Positions 1 through 12,400 of a stretch of DNA of 64,000 nt are shown here, in pieces. The position numbers and the translations under genes were made by a program. Every line of letters starts with the position of its first letter. The stretch's first letter is position 1. The stretch lies in assembly GCA_964017125.1 (NCBI GenBank), contig OZ024902.1, positions 39,980,365 through 40,044,364 of the forward strand, in the 5' to 3' direction. The DNA is from Flabesymbios commensalis. Taxonomy: Eukaryota > Annelida > Polychaeta > Terebellida > Flabelligeridae. The notes under the pieces were generated by a model. It searched no databases. It saw nothing but the letters and a program-made list of their open reading frames with translations, and had not been told where the DNA came from.

Positions 1-70
1 TGCATCGCGTCAGCGAGACACAACTTCAAGTGGGTGAAAATTCAAATTGAATAATTTTGCGGCTAAAGGG
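1..70. repeat. TTAA-MITE family A, cut by the window start
   Basis: Begins inside the hairpin (gcgtcagcgagacacaac) and ends aaaggg|TTAA at 71-74. Confidence 0.8.
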
Positions 71-218
71 TTAAAAGCCCCTAGATAATAAAAGATGTTT
101 GATCACGATTAGTGTCATGTCTGGGCTCAAAGGGTTGCAGGAAGTAACTGTTGATTAAATTGTAAACACCATATCGCAGCATGTTTCATTTCCCTTTATC
201 ATCGTATTATTGTTTAAA

Positions 219-632
219 CCCTTAAAGCGCTGAGATATTATTATATAAACCACGGAGACTAAAGGGTTTTTTCAATTGAGAATCATTATAATTATGGGTC
301 TACGGCCATTACTGATTAGATATCATAGGAGCGCGCAGCGCGAGGGCTGACGCGAGATTATGCACTAGTTATGGTATAAACCTTATAATGCCTCTCTCTT
401 TTCACCTGGTGAGGTAGGTGATTGTACAAGGCATTGGCAAGTAAGTCCGGGAGACAAGGAACCAGGGCTGCTGAACCATATAAGAATGGCCGTGTGAGCG
501 ACCAGCCACCAGAGGAAAGGGCAAGGACGGACCCGGCCATTAGAGCTATTTTAATTCGTTTTTATGCGTCAGAATCTGACGTCTACAGCCGTCAGATTCT
601 GCCGTATAAAGACGGTCCTAGCGCTGGAAGGG
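219..632. repeat. TTAA-MITE family E, interrupted
   Basis: Left end resembles CCCTTAAAGCGCTGAGA; the right end has the hairpin with arms tcagaatctgacg / cgtcagattctg and ends ggaaggg|TTAA (633-636). About 220 bp of unrelated, GC-richer DNA replaces the middle (about 305-528). Confidence 0.7.
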
Positions 633-636
633 TTAA

Positions 637-857
637 TGCAACAGTGAAAGATCGCGTGTAAACATTACCACCTGTAGTAAGGATTCCAAAAGCCACATGC
701 AATAATTATTGAAATGCGATTTGAATAGCTGCACCCTTTACCTACCCATGTAGTCGCTGTGATTTGTATTTAATATTGCACAATAATTCTTTGGTATCTT
801 CTTAGTCGTTTCTGTGTCACAGTAACAGGTAGACAGAGCTGGACCGAGCAGCTAATA
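637..857. other. No feature recognised
   Basis: AT-rich non-coding DNA; nothing seen. Confidence 0.4.
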
Positions 858-961
858 CAGCAAACACAAAACATTTGTATAACATTTGTACAACGTCGTC
901 CCAACGGCTTCGACGTTGGTCCAACATTATACAGATGTTATACAAATGTTTTGTGTTTGTA
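858..961. repeat. Palindromic family F element
   Basis: Starts cagcaaacacaaaacatttg and ends in its complement; centre near cgtcccaacggcttcgacg. Same variant as 20770-20877. Confidence 0.75.
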
Positions 962-1123
962 TAAACAGAACTATTTATTTTGTATTCCGTTTTGTATTGG
1001 TTGGTTTAACATACACTTCAGGAAAAAAATATGATGTAAAATTAGAACTATCAGCCAGGTGATTTTCTGGTGTGCGCACATTATCATGATTATGCGTCAC
1101 TAGCAGTTTTTAATGTGTTTTAA

Positions 1124-1302
1124 CCCTCTAAGAGCATTGTATGCATGAATATAATTGTCTTATTAACCGATCAGATCACTGATATTGGGGATGAAATGTG
1201 TGGTTAAACACGAAGATTTGCAAATTGAGCAAATATGAGCAATTTCCATCCACATGAAGTTGTGGATCGCGGTAACGAGAAACAACTTCAAATGGGTGAA
1301 AA
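1124..1302. repeat. TTAA-MITE family B, right end missing
   Basis: TTAA (1120-1123) followed by CCCTCTAAGAGCATTG; the hairpin acatgaagttgtgg / caacttcaaatgg is present, but no AAGGGTTAA end follows. Confidence 0.6.
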
Positions 1303-1550
1303 TTGTTATCCGCTGTGAAAACAGTATTTAAAACAATTACATCACTTTTCTTTTCACGTGTTATTCTAAATCTGCGACGAAGAGGATGCAGTTTCTCGCG
1401 AACCCTGAGAGTGTATTGGCATGAAATGTGCAGTCGAGCTGCATTTTAAAACTGGTCTCGATGATTCCGTGAATAATTAGATATTGTCTACATTCTTTAT
1501 CTTCAAACAGATACCGATACCTGCGTACTTCACGCAGAAAATGATCAATG

Positions 1551-1636
1551 CTTATTCTGCCGCGTTAAGCCAACAGACAGTAACTGCTCACGTTTCAAGT
1601 GAACAGTTACTGCCGTTTGGCTTTGCAGAACAGTAT
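1551..1636. repeat. Hairpin repeat family I
   Basis: aagccaacagacagtaactg and its approximate complement cagttactgccgtttggctt around a short loop. Related copies near 8525, 18372, 31147 and 46551. Confidence 0.5.
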
Positions 1637-1670
1637 GGATCAATGTTGTGGACAAGAAAAGCAGGTGGCT

Positions 1671-1789
1671 ACCCAACAAACAGTTAACACGATACATTAA
1701 CCTAATGTATGGTTAATGTTGGCCCGCCGTCTACGACGTCGACCCAACATTAACCCAGCATTAGGTCAATGTCTCGTATCTGCTGGGTA
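1671..1789. repeat. Palindromic family F element with TA flanks
   Basis: TA|CCCAACAAAC at the left and TGCTGGG|TA at the right, with near-symmetric arms meeting at ctacgacg. Confidence 0.7.
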
Positions 1790-1794
1790 TCACT

Positions 1795-1926
1795 ATTCTG
1801 TGAAACGCAGTGACGTCACTCGGTGAAAATAAGGTTATGTAAGAACCGTCTCCCATACCTCAGTGTATTACTATTAGCCAGCTCGGTGAAAACAAAGGAG
1901 GTCGAGGTCATTGAGTTTCACAGAAT
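1795..1926. repeat. Inverted-repeat element family G
   Basis: Ends attctgtgaaac / gtttcacagaat enclose tgacgtcactcggtgaaaa and gctcggtgaaaacaaagg. Copies at 5576-5691 and 54035-54137. Confidence 0.65.
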
Positions 1927-2269
1927 ATGTCATACAGATGTGTACACTGCTAGGATTTATTCAAGAAAAAAATAAAAGCAACTGGTACAAGCTACATGTA
2001 CACCTATTTGGTATTTCACGGCAGTACAGTATTTCGCATATTGAATATTAAAATGTGTGTGCTGCTGCACATGTTACGATGTAGCAATGTAAGGTTGGGA
2101 CAGTGTTGTTTTAATCTCGGTCCAGCATCGCAGACGATTAGGCAACATGAAAACAATATTGCGTGAACGTAATGACCAAATTTGCTGTAGCGAATGTTTA
2201 CCTGTCAGTACAACTGATATAGGCCTAATCATTATAACAGCAAAAGAAAAGTTAAAAAATATTTTCACG

Positions 2270-3420
2270 ACAACTGCTCGTGTATTATTTACCTACATGT
2301 AGTTTGTTATTCTTGGTATGTTATGGCATTATTGATTGCACCAAGGGAACGAAGCACATGTGTTGACACGTTACATGGATTTTTAATACCAACTATTTTT
2401 ATCTTTGCCCTTCCCATATTTAATTAATTCCCTTCTAGACAACCATTAGGTTGGTTTACGTTGTCAGGTCATTATGCATCATCTGTAGTGGGTTATATAT
2501 GTGTTCATTGGATGGTCATCGTCGTCGCTCACAAAATGGTTTGGGCCCCCTATTTCCTGTATTCAAGAACCACATAGGATATGACCAGATATAGTCATGT
2601 AAGGGATGTCATTTTGCAAATTATTGTGAGTTTCGTAAATGCTCATTCATTTATTCATTCTAATATATATTCATTCTATCCATCAGATTTGTTTTTTTAT
2701 TGTTTTGTAGTATTTTGCGGGTGATCGTAAATCATTGCGCTTGATCATTTCCCTTTATCAATATTAAGCTATGATCGGATTCAAATGATTCACGGGGTGC
2801 ATTCGTATCGCGGACATTCTGTATATATGGAGCAAACATGGATATTTAGATGTATTGTTTTCGATCTAAAAGGTAATCAGACGCATGTACACGCATTACT
2901 TTGATACACAGGGCCGTATCCTGAAAGCCCGGCCTATTTTCAACTCTTGGTTTGAAAGCAACCTTATGGTTAAAATGATATTTAGGAGAGCAGTTTAGCA
3001 TATGGTTAACTAAACTGTTGCATCAACTGTAGGGGAGACTGGAGCACAAAGAAGCCAAAAAAATGCAAATTTCCCCACAATATTGTTAATTGAAGAAAAA
3101 ACACTTTGATATATCATCCTTCGAGCTATATACTAAACCAATATAATTTTATGTTTGTTTAGAAAAGCAGAACTTTTTATTTTGAACAAAACAGATTGCA
3201 AATACACGCCTCATTGTACCATGTGTACCACAAGTGTAGATTTATATGTTCACTTGTGTCAACGATGTTTATGGCATTCACTGATCAATTACTGAACGAG
3301 TATGGGGGTACAATGAGACATCTTAGTGCACATGGGGTTCCCCGGGACATCATATGGGGTACATTTACAAATCGCCAATTTGTAGTACGAATTTTTTTAA
3401 GGGACATTCCAAGAAAATAA
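2270..3420. other. No gene recognised
   Basis: AT-rich. At about 2085-2170 there is a decayed family F-like stretch (tcggtccagcatcgcagac). At 2910-2930 gggccgtatcctgaaag matches the end near 5915-5932 in reverse. Nothing coding is supported. Confidence 0.4.
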
Positions 3421-3616
3421 ATTGTAACTGAAAGTATTTAATTGGTGCGCACCAAATGATTCAAATATTTAATAGGTGGGGACCAAATGCTTTGGTGCGC
3501 ACCAATTAATTATTTGAACTTTTTGGTCGGACCAAATCATCTGGTGCGCATCAAATAATTGATTGGTGCACACCGAATTATATGGTGCGCTCCAATTGAA
3601 TACTTTCAGTTACAAT
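3421..3616. repeat. Foldback MITE made of GGTGCGCACC palindromes
   Basis: Terminal inverted repeats ttgtaactgaaagtattt(a)attgg and complement. Inside are about six variants of ggtgcgcaccaa in both orientations, separated by AT-rich spacers. Confidence 0.7.
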
Positions 3617-4068
3617 TTTTTTGTTGAAATGTACTTTAAAACGCTCCGTAAATTTGCGCCCGAAAAGCAAGGTATTTTTTGTGTCAAGCATGCATACATA
3701 ATCATAGCTCATGGCGCATCAGTCTCTTAAAAAGTATGTTTCAGGCAGTACGACCTCTACACTATGCGGGCATTAGACATGTTAGATGACTACCATTATA
3801 GGACCACCATTCAATCCTGGGGTGGGGGTGGTGCTGGATTTATTTATTTCAACATGGCTTGGCGGCGCCCTGAAATATATTTTTTATTACATGCTTATAT
3901 ACCATAGAACTGAAATATATTATTTATTTCATGCAGTCTGCCCGAAATCATTTATTTCAAACATACTTCACCCCTACCTCTGCAGATTGACTGATGGGCC
4001 CATTACCCACAGTTCATCTCTCGGTATGGCTCCAAGCTCAATTGCTGGCAAATGTGGCTTCGAGCTCA
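3617..4068. other. No feature recognised
   Basis: Contains a loosely repeated gaaatatattttttat/tatttcatgc motif (3840-3965) but no supportable gene. Confidence 0.4.
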
Positions 4069-4072
4069 TTAA

Positions 4073-4317
4073 CCCTTTAACCGCCAAATTATTCAATTTG
4101 AATTTTCACCCACTTGAAGTTGTGTCTCGCTGACGCGATCCACAACTTCAAGTGAGTGAAAATTATTTAGATTTGACAAAATGGAGGTCAACTCTTTTCA
4201 AATCTTGCTGATTGATGTCACATTTTATTTTTAACATGTTTAAAAGGTGGTAGAGTCTACTTAATGTGCTAATAAAAAATGAAAACCCGAATATATACGG
4301 CACCGGCGGTTAAAGGG
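4073..4317. repeat. TTAA-MITE family A (complete)
   Basis: TTAA at 4069-4072, terminus CCCTTTAACCGCC, hairpin close to this end, and ACCGGCGGTTAAAGGG at the other end followed by TTCA (one change from TTAA). Confidence 0.9.
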
Positions 4318-4446
4318 TTCAACTGGGATGACGAGGAGCGTGATCATGGTGATTGATCATTGACTTCATTGAACCTTATGTACCATGAGCACCAATCTCA
4401 CTGTCAATGTAGCATGTGGTGTCGCACATACATCTCTGTAAAGTAT

Positions 4447-4901
4447 GGCCACTCTGTTTTATTTCTCTGTTTTAGATTAGAAAAAATCCAAAATCTAATG
4501 AGGGAGGGCGGTAAAAAAACATTTAAGAAAAAAAAAACATTGAACCTATTTTTGGAAAAGTTAATGAGGGCGTCCAAATAAAAAAAAATTGACAAATTTC
4601 TAGAAAAGTTAATGAGGGCGAAGAAATAAAAAACGTTTGGCCTATTTTAAAAAAAGTTAATGAGGGCGGCGAGAAAAAACAAGCAAAATAAAAATATAGC
4701 TGGGATTTTTTTTATCTTCCGAAATAAACTTGTTTTTTCTAATTGTTTTTTTTATCTCCCGACGGTAACTGTTTTTGCGGAAATCGGCAACAATCTAATG
4801 CGCGCGCTGGGCAGAAAAAAAACGCATGTTTTTTTCTGGTAATGCGCGGCCTAAATCAAACGCGCCGCTCATCTACAACAGAGAAATAAAACATAGTGGC
4901 C
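4447..4901. repeat. MITE with 23-bp inverted repeats and internal tandem units
   Basis: Ends ggccactctgttttatttct and its complement (879-901 of the 4.8 kb line), one mismatch. The interior has about four ~60-bp units containing gttaatgagggcg with A-rich linkers. Confidence 0.7.
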
Positions 4902-5575
4902 TATACATGCTATAGGGAAGATAAAATGTAAAAACCAGCCTAATATCGATGACTTCAACGGTGACGATAATAATAATACCCCAAAATGTGTTGCTTTCTG
5001 TGAATCACCGTGGTAGTGTTATTTCGTCAACATATTATTCAAACCTTTATCGTGAATAACTAATACCCGTGAAATTTAAAATAAATGTATATATTCTGAT
5101 ATAAAATGTAGAGCTTATATTTAATTAACATTACATGTATTTTTATTTTCGTACAACGACAATAAAGTTGAACATTATATACTGATCTCTTTTTCCATTG
5201 ATATTTTTTCTTCTGAATTATATTACCTGATTTCACGTCAGAACTTCCAGCGAAAATACTGAGGACCAGAGTTCTGTGGTACACAGCGATAAATATTAAA
5301 AATGAATTCTAAATAAACACATGTATATCTATCAAGGCATATGTCTATAACCTAGCTCATTCTGTGAAACACCGCGGCGTCTCTCAAAAGTGACAAATTA
5401 CGACACTTTTTCCTGAATTATGATATTTATGTCCACATTTGTTGCTGTTATTCGTTTACAGGACTGAGCATTTAAATTCTCGTATGTTCATTTTTACCTA
5501 GAATCTCTTGCTAATGTACTTAGTCAGTTATTAAATGATATCCCAACACAGACACACATTTATTAATATAGGCAT
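4902..5575. other. No feature recognised
   Basis: AT-rich intergenic or upstream NIM1K intron DNA. Confidence 0.4.
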
Positions 5576-5691
5576 ATTCTGGAAAACTCAATGACCTCCA
5601 CCTCCTTTGTTTTCACCGAGCTGGCTAGTGAAGTATGGGGGAGGGTTCTTATAACCTTGTTTTAACCGAGTGACGTCACTGCGTTTCACAT
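5576..5691. repeat. Inverted-repeat element family G
   Basis: Same internal blocks as 1795-1926 in opposite orientation. A second partial copy of its gtatgggagagggg...aaccttgttttcacc block follows at 5697-5737. Confidence 0.65.
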
Positions 5692-5809
5692 AATAAAGTA
5701 TGGGAGAGGGGTGTTATTTAACCTTGTTTTCACCATATATAAGGACCGTGTTAAGCATAAACTTGCTTTCGAGGTATTGTTCTGTGTTAAACTAGACAGA
5801 CAGTCAGTC

Positions 5810-5870
5810 GTCGCCTCAGAGCTAAATGATCCTATGAGTGTCAGATAGGATCATTTAGCTCCGAGGCGAC
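5810..5870. repeat. Hairpin repeat family H
   Basis: gtcgcctcagagctaaatga and complement, short loop; lies 118 bp before the NIM1K exon acceptor. Second copy at 60367-60440. Confidence 0.75.
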
Positions 5871-5987
5871 GTAGTGGTTAGACAATAAATTTTGTTAAAC
5901 CGTCGTTAAACCAGTTTTCGGGATACGGGCCACAGTGTACACAGCGTGTTGGATATACTGTATAGATTAGTGTATTTTTCTCTGCAG

Positions 5988-6256
5988 AAAAGGTCGCCAT
6001 CAAAATTCTGGACAAGACGAAACTGGACCAGAAGACGCAGCGCCTGCTGTCCAGGGAGATCTCCAGCATGGAGAAGATGCACCACCCCAACATCATCCGG
6101 CTGTACGAGGTGGTGGAGACGCTGGCCAAGCTGCATATCGTGATGGAGTACGCCAGCGGAGGAGAGCTCTTCACCAAGATCTCCAACGAGGGCCGCCTGG
6201 CAGAACCAGAGGCTCGCCCGCTGTTCGCTCAAGTGATCGCCGCCGTGGATCACATG
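5988..6256 (+). CDS. NIM1K: NIM1K internal exon (kinase N-lobe)
   Basis: Acceptor ttttctctgcag ends at 5987 and donor ATG|gtaagt follows 6256. The exon holds the last two bases of a split codon plus 89 codons, from [11 protein letters not shown] to VIAAVDHM. It is markedly GC-richer than the flanking intron DNA, as expected of a coding exon here. Confidence 0.95.
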
Positions 6257-9200
6257 GTAAGTGGCCACGCGCCGCACTCTCTCAAGTCCTGCATTCTGCT
6301 GCGAAATCTTTGATTAACCCTTAGAGCACGGATGTCGACTATATTGTGTTATTTATGCTGCTTCATTAACACGTCCAGTATAACTAATTTTGTGGAAGTG
6401 AAATATGTCTTAAATCTATGAAATTATATAATATGACACAATTTTATAAATGCCAGAAATTGTCATTCACCTGAAGCTGTGGATCGCGGTAGCGAGATGC
6501 GGTAGCATTGCACAACTTTTTGAGTGATTAAAAAAATAAATAAATTAAATAGCTCAGAGTTCAAGAGGTTAACCCTTCACCTACTAGTGATGCGTATATA
6601 CATGTACCCGGATTCACAACAACTATTACTTACTATTACTAATATATATAGGCAATGAATACAATATTCTAGAGGAACGTTATTACCATTTACTTTGTAT
6701 TTTTCCAACCGGTCAATAATGGTAGAGAGCACACGTATACCCTTTACCCCCATCTCCATCTCCAGTGCGAAAACACCCATGAACGTGGAGACGTACTCTG
6801 TGCAATATGATGACAGAGCACCGGCAGTTTGTACAACAACTGATGATGATTATCGCGTTTCTGCATGGGTGACGTTACCACAACAACCTGCAGCAATAAT
6901 TTAGCCATTTTTTTAATTATTTATTTTTATTATTTTATTTTTTATTTATTCGCATAATATATTACTTGAACATCACACGTAATACTTAAAAATAACAATA
7001 ATCAATACAATCTATATCGCTTTGAAGAAACAGGGCGAATTGACTTTAAACCGGGTTAATTAGCTATTTTAAGTTTAGACTTCATGAAAAATAAGCGTTT
7101 TTTGGAAACACGTTCACACTCCCAAATAATCGCCCAAATGTTAGGTCATCTTTTTGATCTACCTCGCCTGACGGCCGTCTAAATAGAAATGTGATAGATG
7201 ACGTTCGTGTGACGCACGCGCTTTGTGTGTTTTGCTCTTTAAGAGACACATCTTATGACCTACAACCCTAAAATAGACGTGTTAAAGAACGTTAGGAATA
7301 TATCCACCCATGCAAATCAATACATCTACTTCTCCATGGATTATACACGTATATTTTAGGCTTCAATGGCTGGTTATTAGGGTTAATTTGCCCTTTTAAA
7401 CAGGGTACACCGCAGGGTACAGCGAGAAATATCAGTCACTGCCGCAGGTTAAAATCTTACAGCGTAAGCTCTGATTAGCACGCATGGTCACAAGACTGGA
7501 TCCCGTTTTGCACTAATCAGCTGCTAATGGCCTATACGTGTTCCAATCTCCTACCTGCTGTTTGGCCTTTATTCTTTGTTTTATTATAAGATTCATGTGA
7601 AATATAATTATGTATGTACTGGTCAATTTAATCATGTTGACACTACTTACTTACTTCTTCTTTCTTAGAGCATCATGTGAAATCTTCGCAGTTTGAATGT
7701 GTTAGACATATTCTGCACACAGCTTAGGTCTTAGTATATTACTAATAATTGCTAATTATATTTGAGGGCTGGGGTACCACCGGATTCTTGAAAATTGTCT
7801 CGCCGATTATTTCACTAGTACGACTGATTATGAAACATTTCGATTACCATCACCTACATGAGGGTGCACACGGGTCCTGGAAATTATGGATTCTATCCAA
7901 CTTCATTTTTTACCCATTTTTTTGGCTTCACTATTCATTTTTTATAAGGGAAAAATGATATAAATATAGATAAAAATAGATACACATTTTTAGCTCCGTT
8001 TTTTACACCATTTTTATACTATTTACTGCAATCCGCGATGTTCGGCCACTAAGAACAGGCGATTCGACGTTCGTTCGATTTGTTTTTTAACCCATGGGCA
8101 CCCTCTTACATGTTGAAGACGCCACAAGGCCATTACATGTATATTATCCCCTGGGATATATGAAAGATGTCCAAAAGGACGAATATGTTCATGTGTAACG
8201 GGAATATCGCGGACAATAAAATCGTTTTGGCAACATCTCGTTTAAAATAGGCAAATCGGTAGATATTCTATTTCTGATGCGAAATATAATCCTATTTAAA
8301 AAAAGGCGTCAATTTATTTGCTATTTCGGTATCACTCGATCTTATTCCAGGAAATTATAAATTATTCAAGCAAGGGAGCGGACATTGACTCCAATTGGGC
8401 CTCAAGTCAAGGCCGTGATGATGAATACAGCTAATGCAAATAATCTTGTTCTCGGCTCGGGTCATATAGGGAGAGCATAGCTCGAAGCCTTTGTAATTAT
8501 TGTGACCATAGACTAAAGAGGAGTACTGCCGTACAAAGCCCGCAGGCAGTGATTGGTTACTTTAAAAGGCTTTGCAGACCACAGCACGTATCAAAGCCTC
8601 AAATAAGGGTCACTTTTGATAATAATTTAAAAAGTACGCAACAATGGAAATCTAAATCCGTGACAAAAATTACAAGTAGAACATAGATATGCTTATAAAA
8701 CCTAATAAGTTACAAGTAGAACATAGATATGCTTATAAAACCGAATAAGGAGTGTCATGTCCGAAAACCTAGTGTGGGGTGCCACTGTCTATATCGTGCC
8801 CTCAGAGCCAAAGGGTCCTACCTAAACGTGTCGTCGTGTGAGGTGCAGTGATATTATACTGCGCGTATAATATTCCCCGTTTACCCCCAAAATGGATGCT
8901 TTCGTGCGGCAGTCCATTTAAGAGGATCGTCTTGGTCATGTTCAGTGATCAATTAGCCGGTGTAATAGCTGGTCTGGTCGATAACTGGGGATGTTACTCA
9001 GACATGAGCTATAGTGGGGATAATGAGGCCACTTGCTTCTCAGTCAGCTTTACCTGTATTATCCACTTCAACCTCATCTGGGTCGAGCTGTCCTGCTGTT
9101 TTGCTCGATTTAGAAGTCCTTCAGTGAAAGCCAAATTTTAATAAAAAACATACAAAAAGTTTCACAACAAGCGTTATTGAAACGTTCATAACTACTGAAA

Positions 9201-9440
9201 CTAGGAACACAGGAAGTCTGGATTTTATCCCCCGGCGTAGGGGAATGGGGATTTTAGTCGCGCCAGAATTCTGTCCGGCGTCAGGTTTATTTGAGGGCGC
9301 AAAAACTCAAAAACTACTGGTTAATTTTTTTTGAAATTTCAACATGACATTCCTAGCAGCATGAAGATGTGCAAGTGATTTTTAGCCCGCCTTTTAATTT
9401 TAATTAAAAAAGGTGGGCTATTGCAATTGAAGTTCGGCGT

Positions 9441-9492
<52 letters not shown>

Positions 9493-12400
9493 AGCGTCGG
9501 CGTCGGCGTTAACATTTACTTGTGGGCGCGATAACTTGAAAAGTGTTTCATGTTTCCTTCCCAAATTTGTTTTGCATGTTACTAATGACCACTTCTCGGA
9601 CAAGTTCAATAATGGCTGAAAAAAAATTCAAAATGGCCGACTTATTGCGATTTTTCACCTTTTACGTCAATAATTTGACCTTGTGGGCGCGATAACTTGA
9701 AAAGTTTATCACGTATCCTTTTCAAATTTGTTATGCATGTTACTAATGACCAGTTCTCGGACAAGTTCAATAATGGCCGAAAAAAAAAAAAAAATGGCCG
9801 ATTTATTGCGATTTTTCACATTTTACGTCAATAATTTGACCTTGTGGGCGCGATAACTTGAAGAGTTTTTCACATATCCTTTTCAAATTTGTTATGCATG
9901 TTACTAATGACCAGTTCTCGGACAAGTTCAATAATGGCTGAAAAAAAAAAAAAAATGGCCGATTTATTGCGATTTTTCACATTTTACGTCAATAATTTGA
10001 CCTTGTGGGCGCGAAAACTTGAAAAGTTTTTCACATATCCTCTTCAAATTGGTTATGCATATTACTAATAAGTAGTTCTTGGAGAAGTTCAATAATGGCT
10101 GAAAAAAAAAAAAAAATGGCCGATTTATTGCGATTTTTCTCATTTTATGTCATTAATTTGACCCTGTGGGCGCGATAACTTGAAAAGTTTTTCGCATATC
10201 CTCTTCAAATTTGTTATGCATGTTACTAATAAGTAGTTCTTGGACAAGTTCAATAATGGCTGAAAAAAAATCCAAAATGGCCGATTTATTGCGATTTTTC
10301 TCATTTTACGTCAATAATTTGACCTTGTAGGCGCGATAACTTCAACATTTTCACAAGTATCCTCCTCAAGTTTGTTATGCATGTTACTAATAAGCAGTTC
10401 TTGGACAAGCTCAATAATGGCCGGTAAAAAAATCAAAATGGTCAACTTATTGCCATTTTTCACATTTATTTTACGTCCATAATTTGACCTTGTGGGCGCG
10501 ATAACTTGAAAAGCGGCTGGTTTAACATACCATTTATATCTTGGGTTGTTATTTACGTGATGACATTCGTCTTTACTTTCTTTATCATAATTCGGCGGCG
10601 GGCTATTATCGAGTGTGCTCTTGTTTAAGATGCTACCAAAATTCAAAATGGCCGCCAGAGGTCAACTTAAAAAAAAATTGTGGGCGCAAAAACTCTAAAA
10701 AACTTAAAGTCAGAAATTATTCAAATTTTGCTATCACATTTCCCACCATATGGAGATGTGCAGGTTTTACTGAAATTCAAAATGGCCGCCACGGACCATC
10801 TTCAATATTTTTGTTGGCGCAAAAACTCAAAAACTTAATGTCGTAAATTAATCAAATTTTACAATCATATTCCCCACGATATGGAGAGGTGCATGGGATT
10901 TTTTCAAGGGTATACGGAAATTCAAAATGGCCGCCATGCATGAACTTCATAATTTGTGGGCGCAAAATTGAAGTCACAAATAATGTGCAGGTGATTTTAC
11001 TGATATTTAAAATGACCACCACAAGTCGACTTTTTAAATATTTGTAACTGCAAAAAACTCTAAACTAATTTATGGCGGGGGATGGTATAGGACTTCAGTC
11101 CTCTTGTTTATTAAAATACTGATACCGCGTAAAACCGTGCATCTTTTATCAAAATGGTCCTGTGGCGGTGACGGTGTGGGCGACAACATGTCACTGGTCA
11201 TTAATATATCTGTTAGCCGCGGTTCTGCATTAGGATTTCCGCCCCACCGAACCCTATCGCCGCGGGCGCTATCCATTTACGTGTACTCCCTTTCTACCTG
11301 ACTGCCCCATCTTCCCAATCGATTTTTTACGCACATCGCTCTCATGTATGTATATATTTAGTACGTGGGATGCTGATCAACTCAATTGTTCTGGTTGGTG
11401 GTGACAATCGTTTGTAAGATGTACGCCTAAGCTCACTCGTTTTACTCGTGTTATATCCGATAACCATATCTGCACCCATCCATTAAAACCCTTTAAGGCC
11501 TCACGATGCATTAAAACATCATTTCACATCCCTGAAAACAGACTTAATCTTCCTACAGTACAACAAGGGGTTTTATAATGACAATTTTCACGAAACTGTC
11601 ATACCAATACATGGCAAATTTATTTAATTTCTCATCCACTTCAAATCATCTTCATCCACTACAAGTCGAGAATTGCGACAGCAATTCGCGGCTTGTAGTG
11701 GGTGAAGATGACAAGTGTAAAGTCAGGATTGAAAGGGTTAACTCTTATTCCCCCTCACCTCCAGGTGGGAATTCCCAGTCAAGGTCAAGTAAAATAGACT
11801 TAGAGTATTACAGAATACCTAGTAGTGTTTTAACCCTCAACCCTTTAACCGCCGGTGCCGCATATATTCGGGTTTTCAATTTTTATTAGCTCATTATGTA
11901 CCACCTTTTGAACATGTTAAAGATAAAATGTGACATCAATCAGCAATATTTGAAAACAGTTGACCTCCATTTTGTCGAATCTGAATAATTTTCTCTCACT
12001 TGAAGTTGTGGATCGCGAGACATAACTTCAAGTGGGTGAAAATTCTGATTGAATAATTTGGCGGTTAAAAGGTTAAAGCGCTGACATAATATGTTTATAT
12101 AAACCAAGGGAACAAAGTTTTTTTTGTTTTGAAATCATTATAAATGTCTTAGTTAGCTCTTCCCGCTTCATTTGAATACCTATGATTATGGGTCTACGGC
12201 CATTTTAAATATTTTACTCCTTCAGCATGTTGAGTGCGGGGATCGACTTTGGACATCAGAATCTGACCATCTATAAAAGTCTAATTCTGACGTCTAAAGT
12301 CGGTCCCGCACTAAACGGGTTAATGAATTATTTTACGACAACACTACAATATTTATCCCCTCAAAGCGCTAAATTAAATGATTTTAATGCTCACCCACTT

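Noticed and set aside
8848-9141. 97-codon plus-strand open frame
   Set aside because: No recognisable domain, no supporting splice signals, lies in the NIM1K intron.
9418-9609. Minus-strand frame with an (Asp-Ala)n run
   Set aside because: It is only the translation of the GGCGTC microsatellite inside a repeat element.
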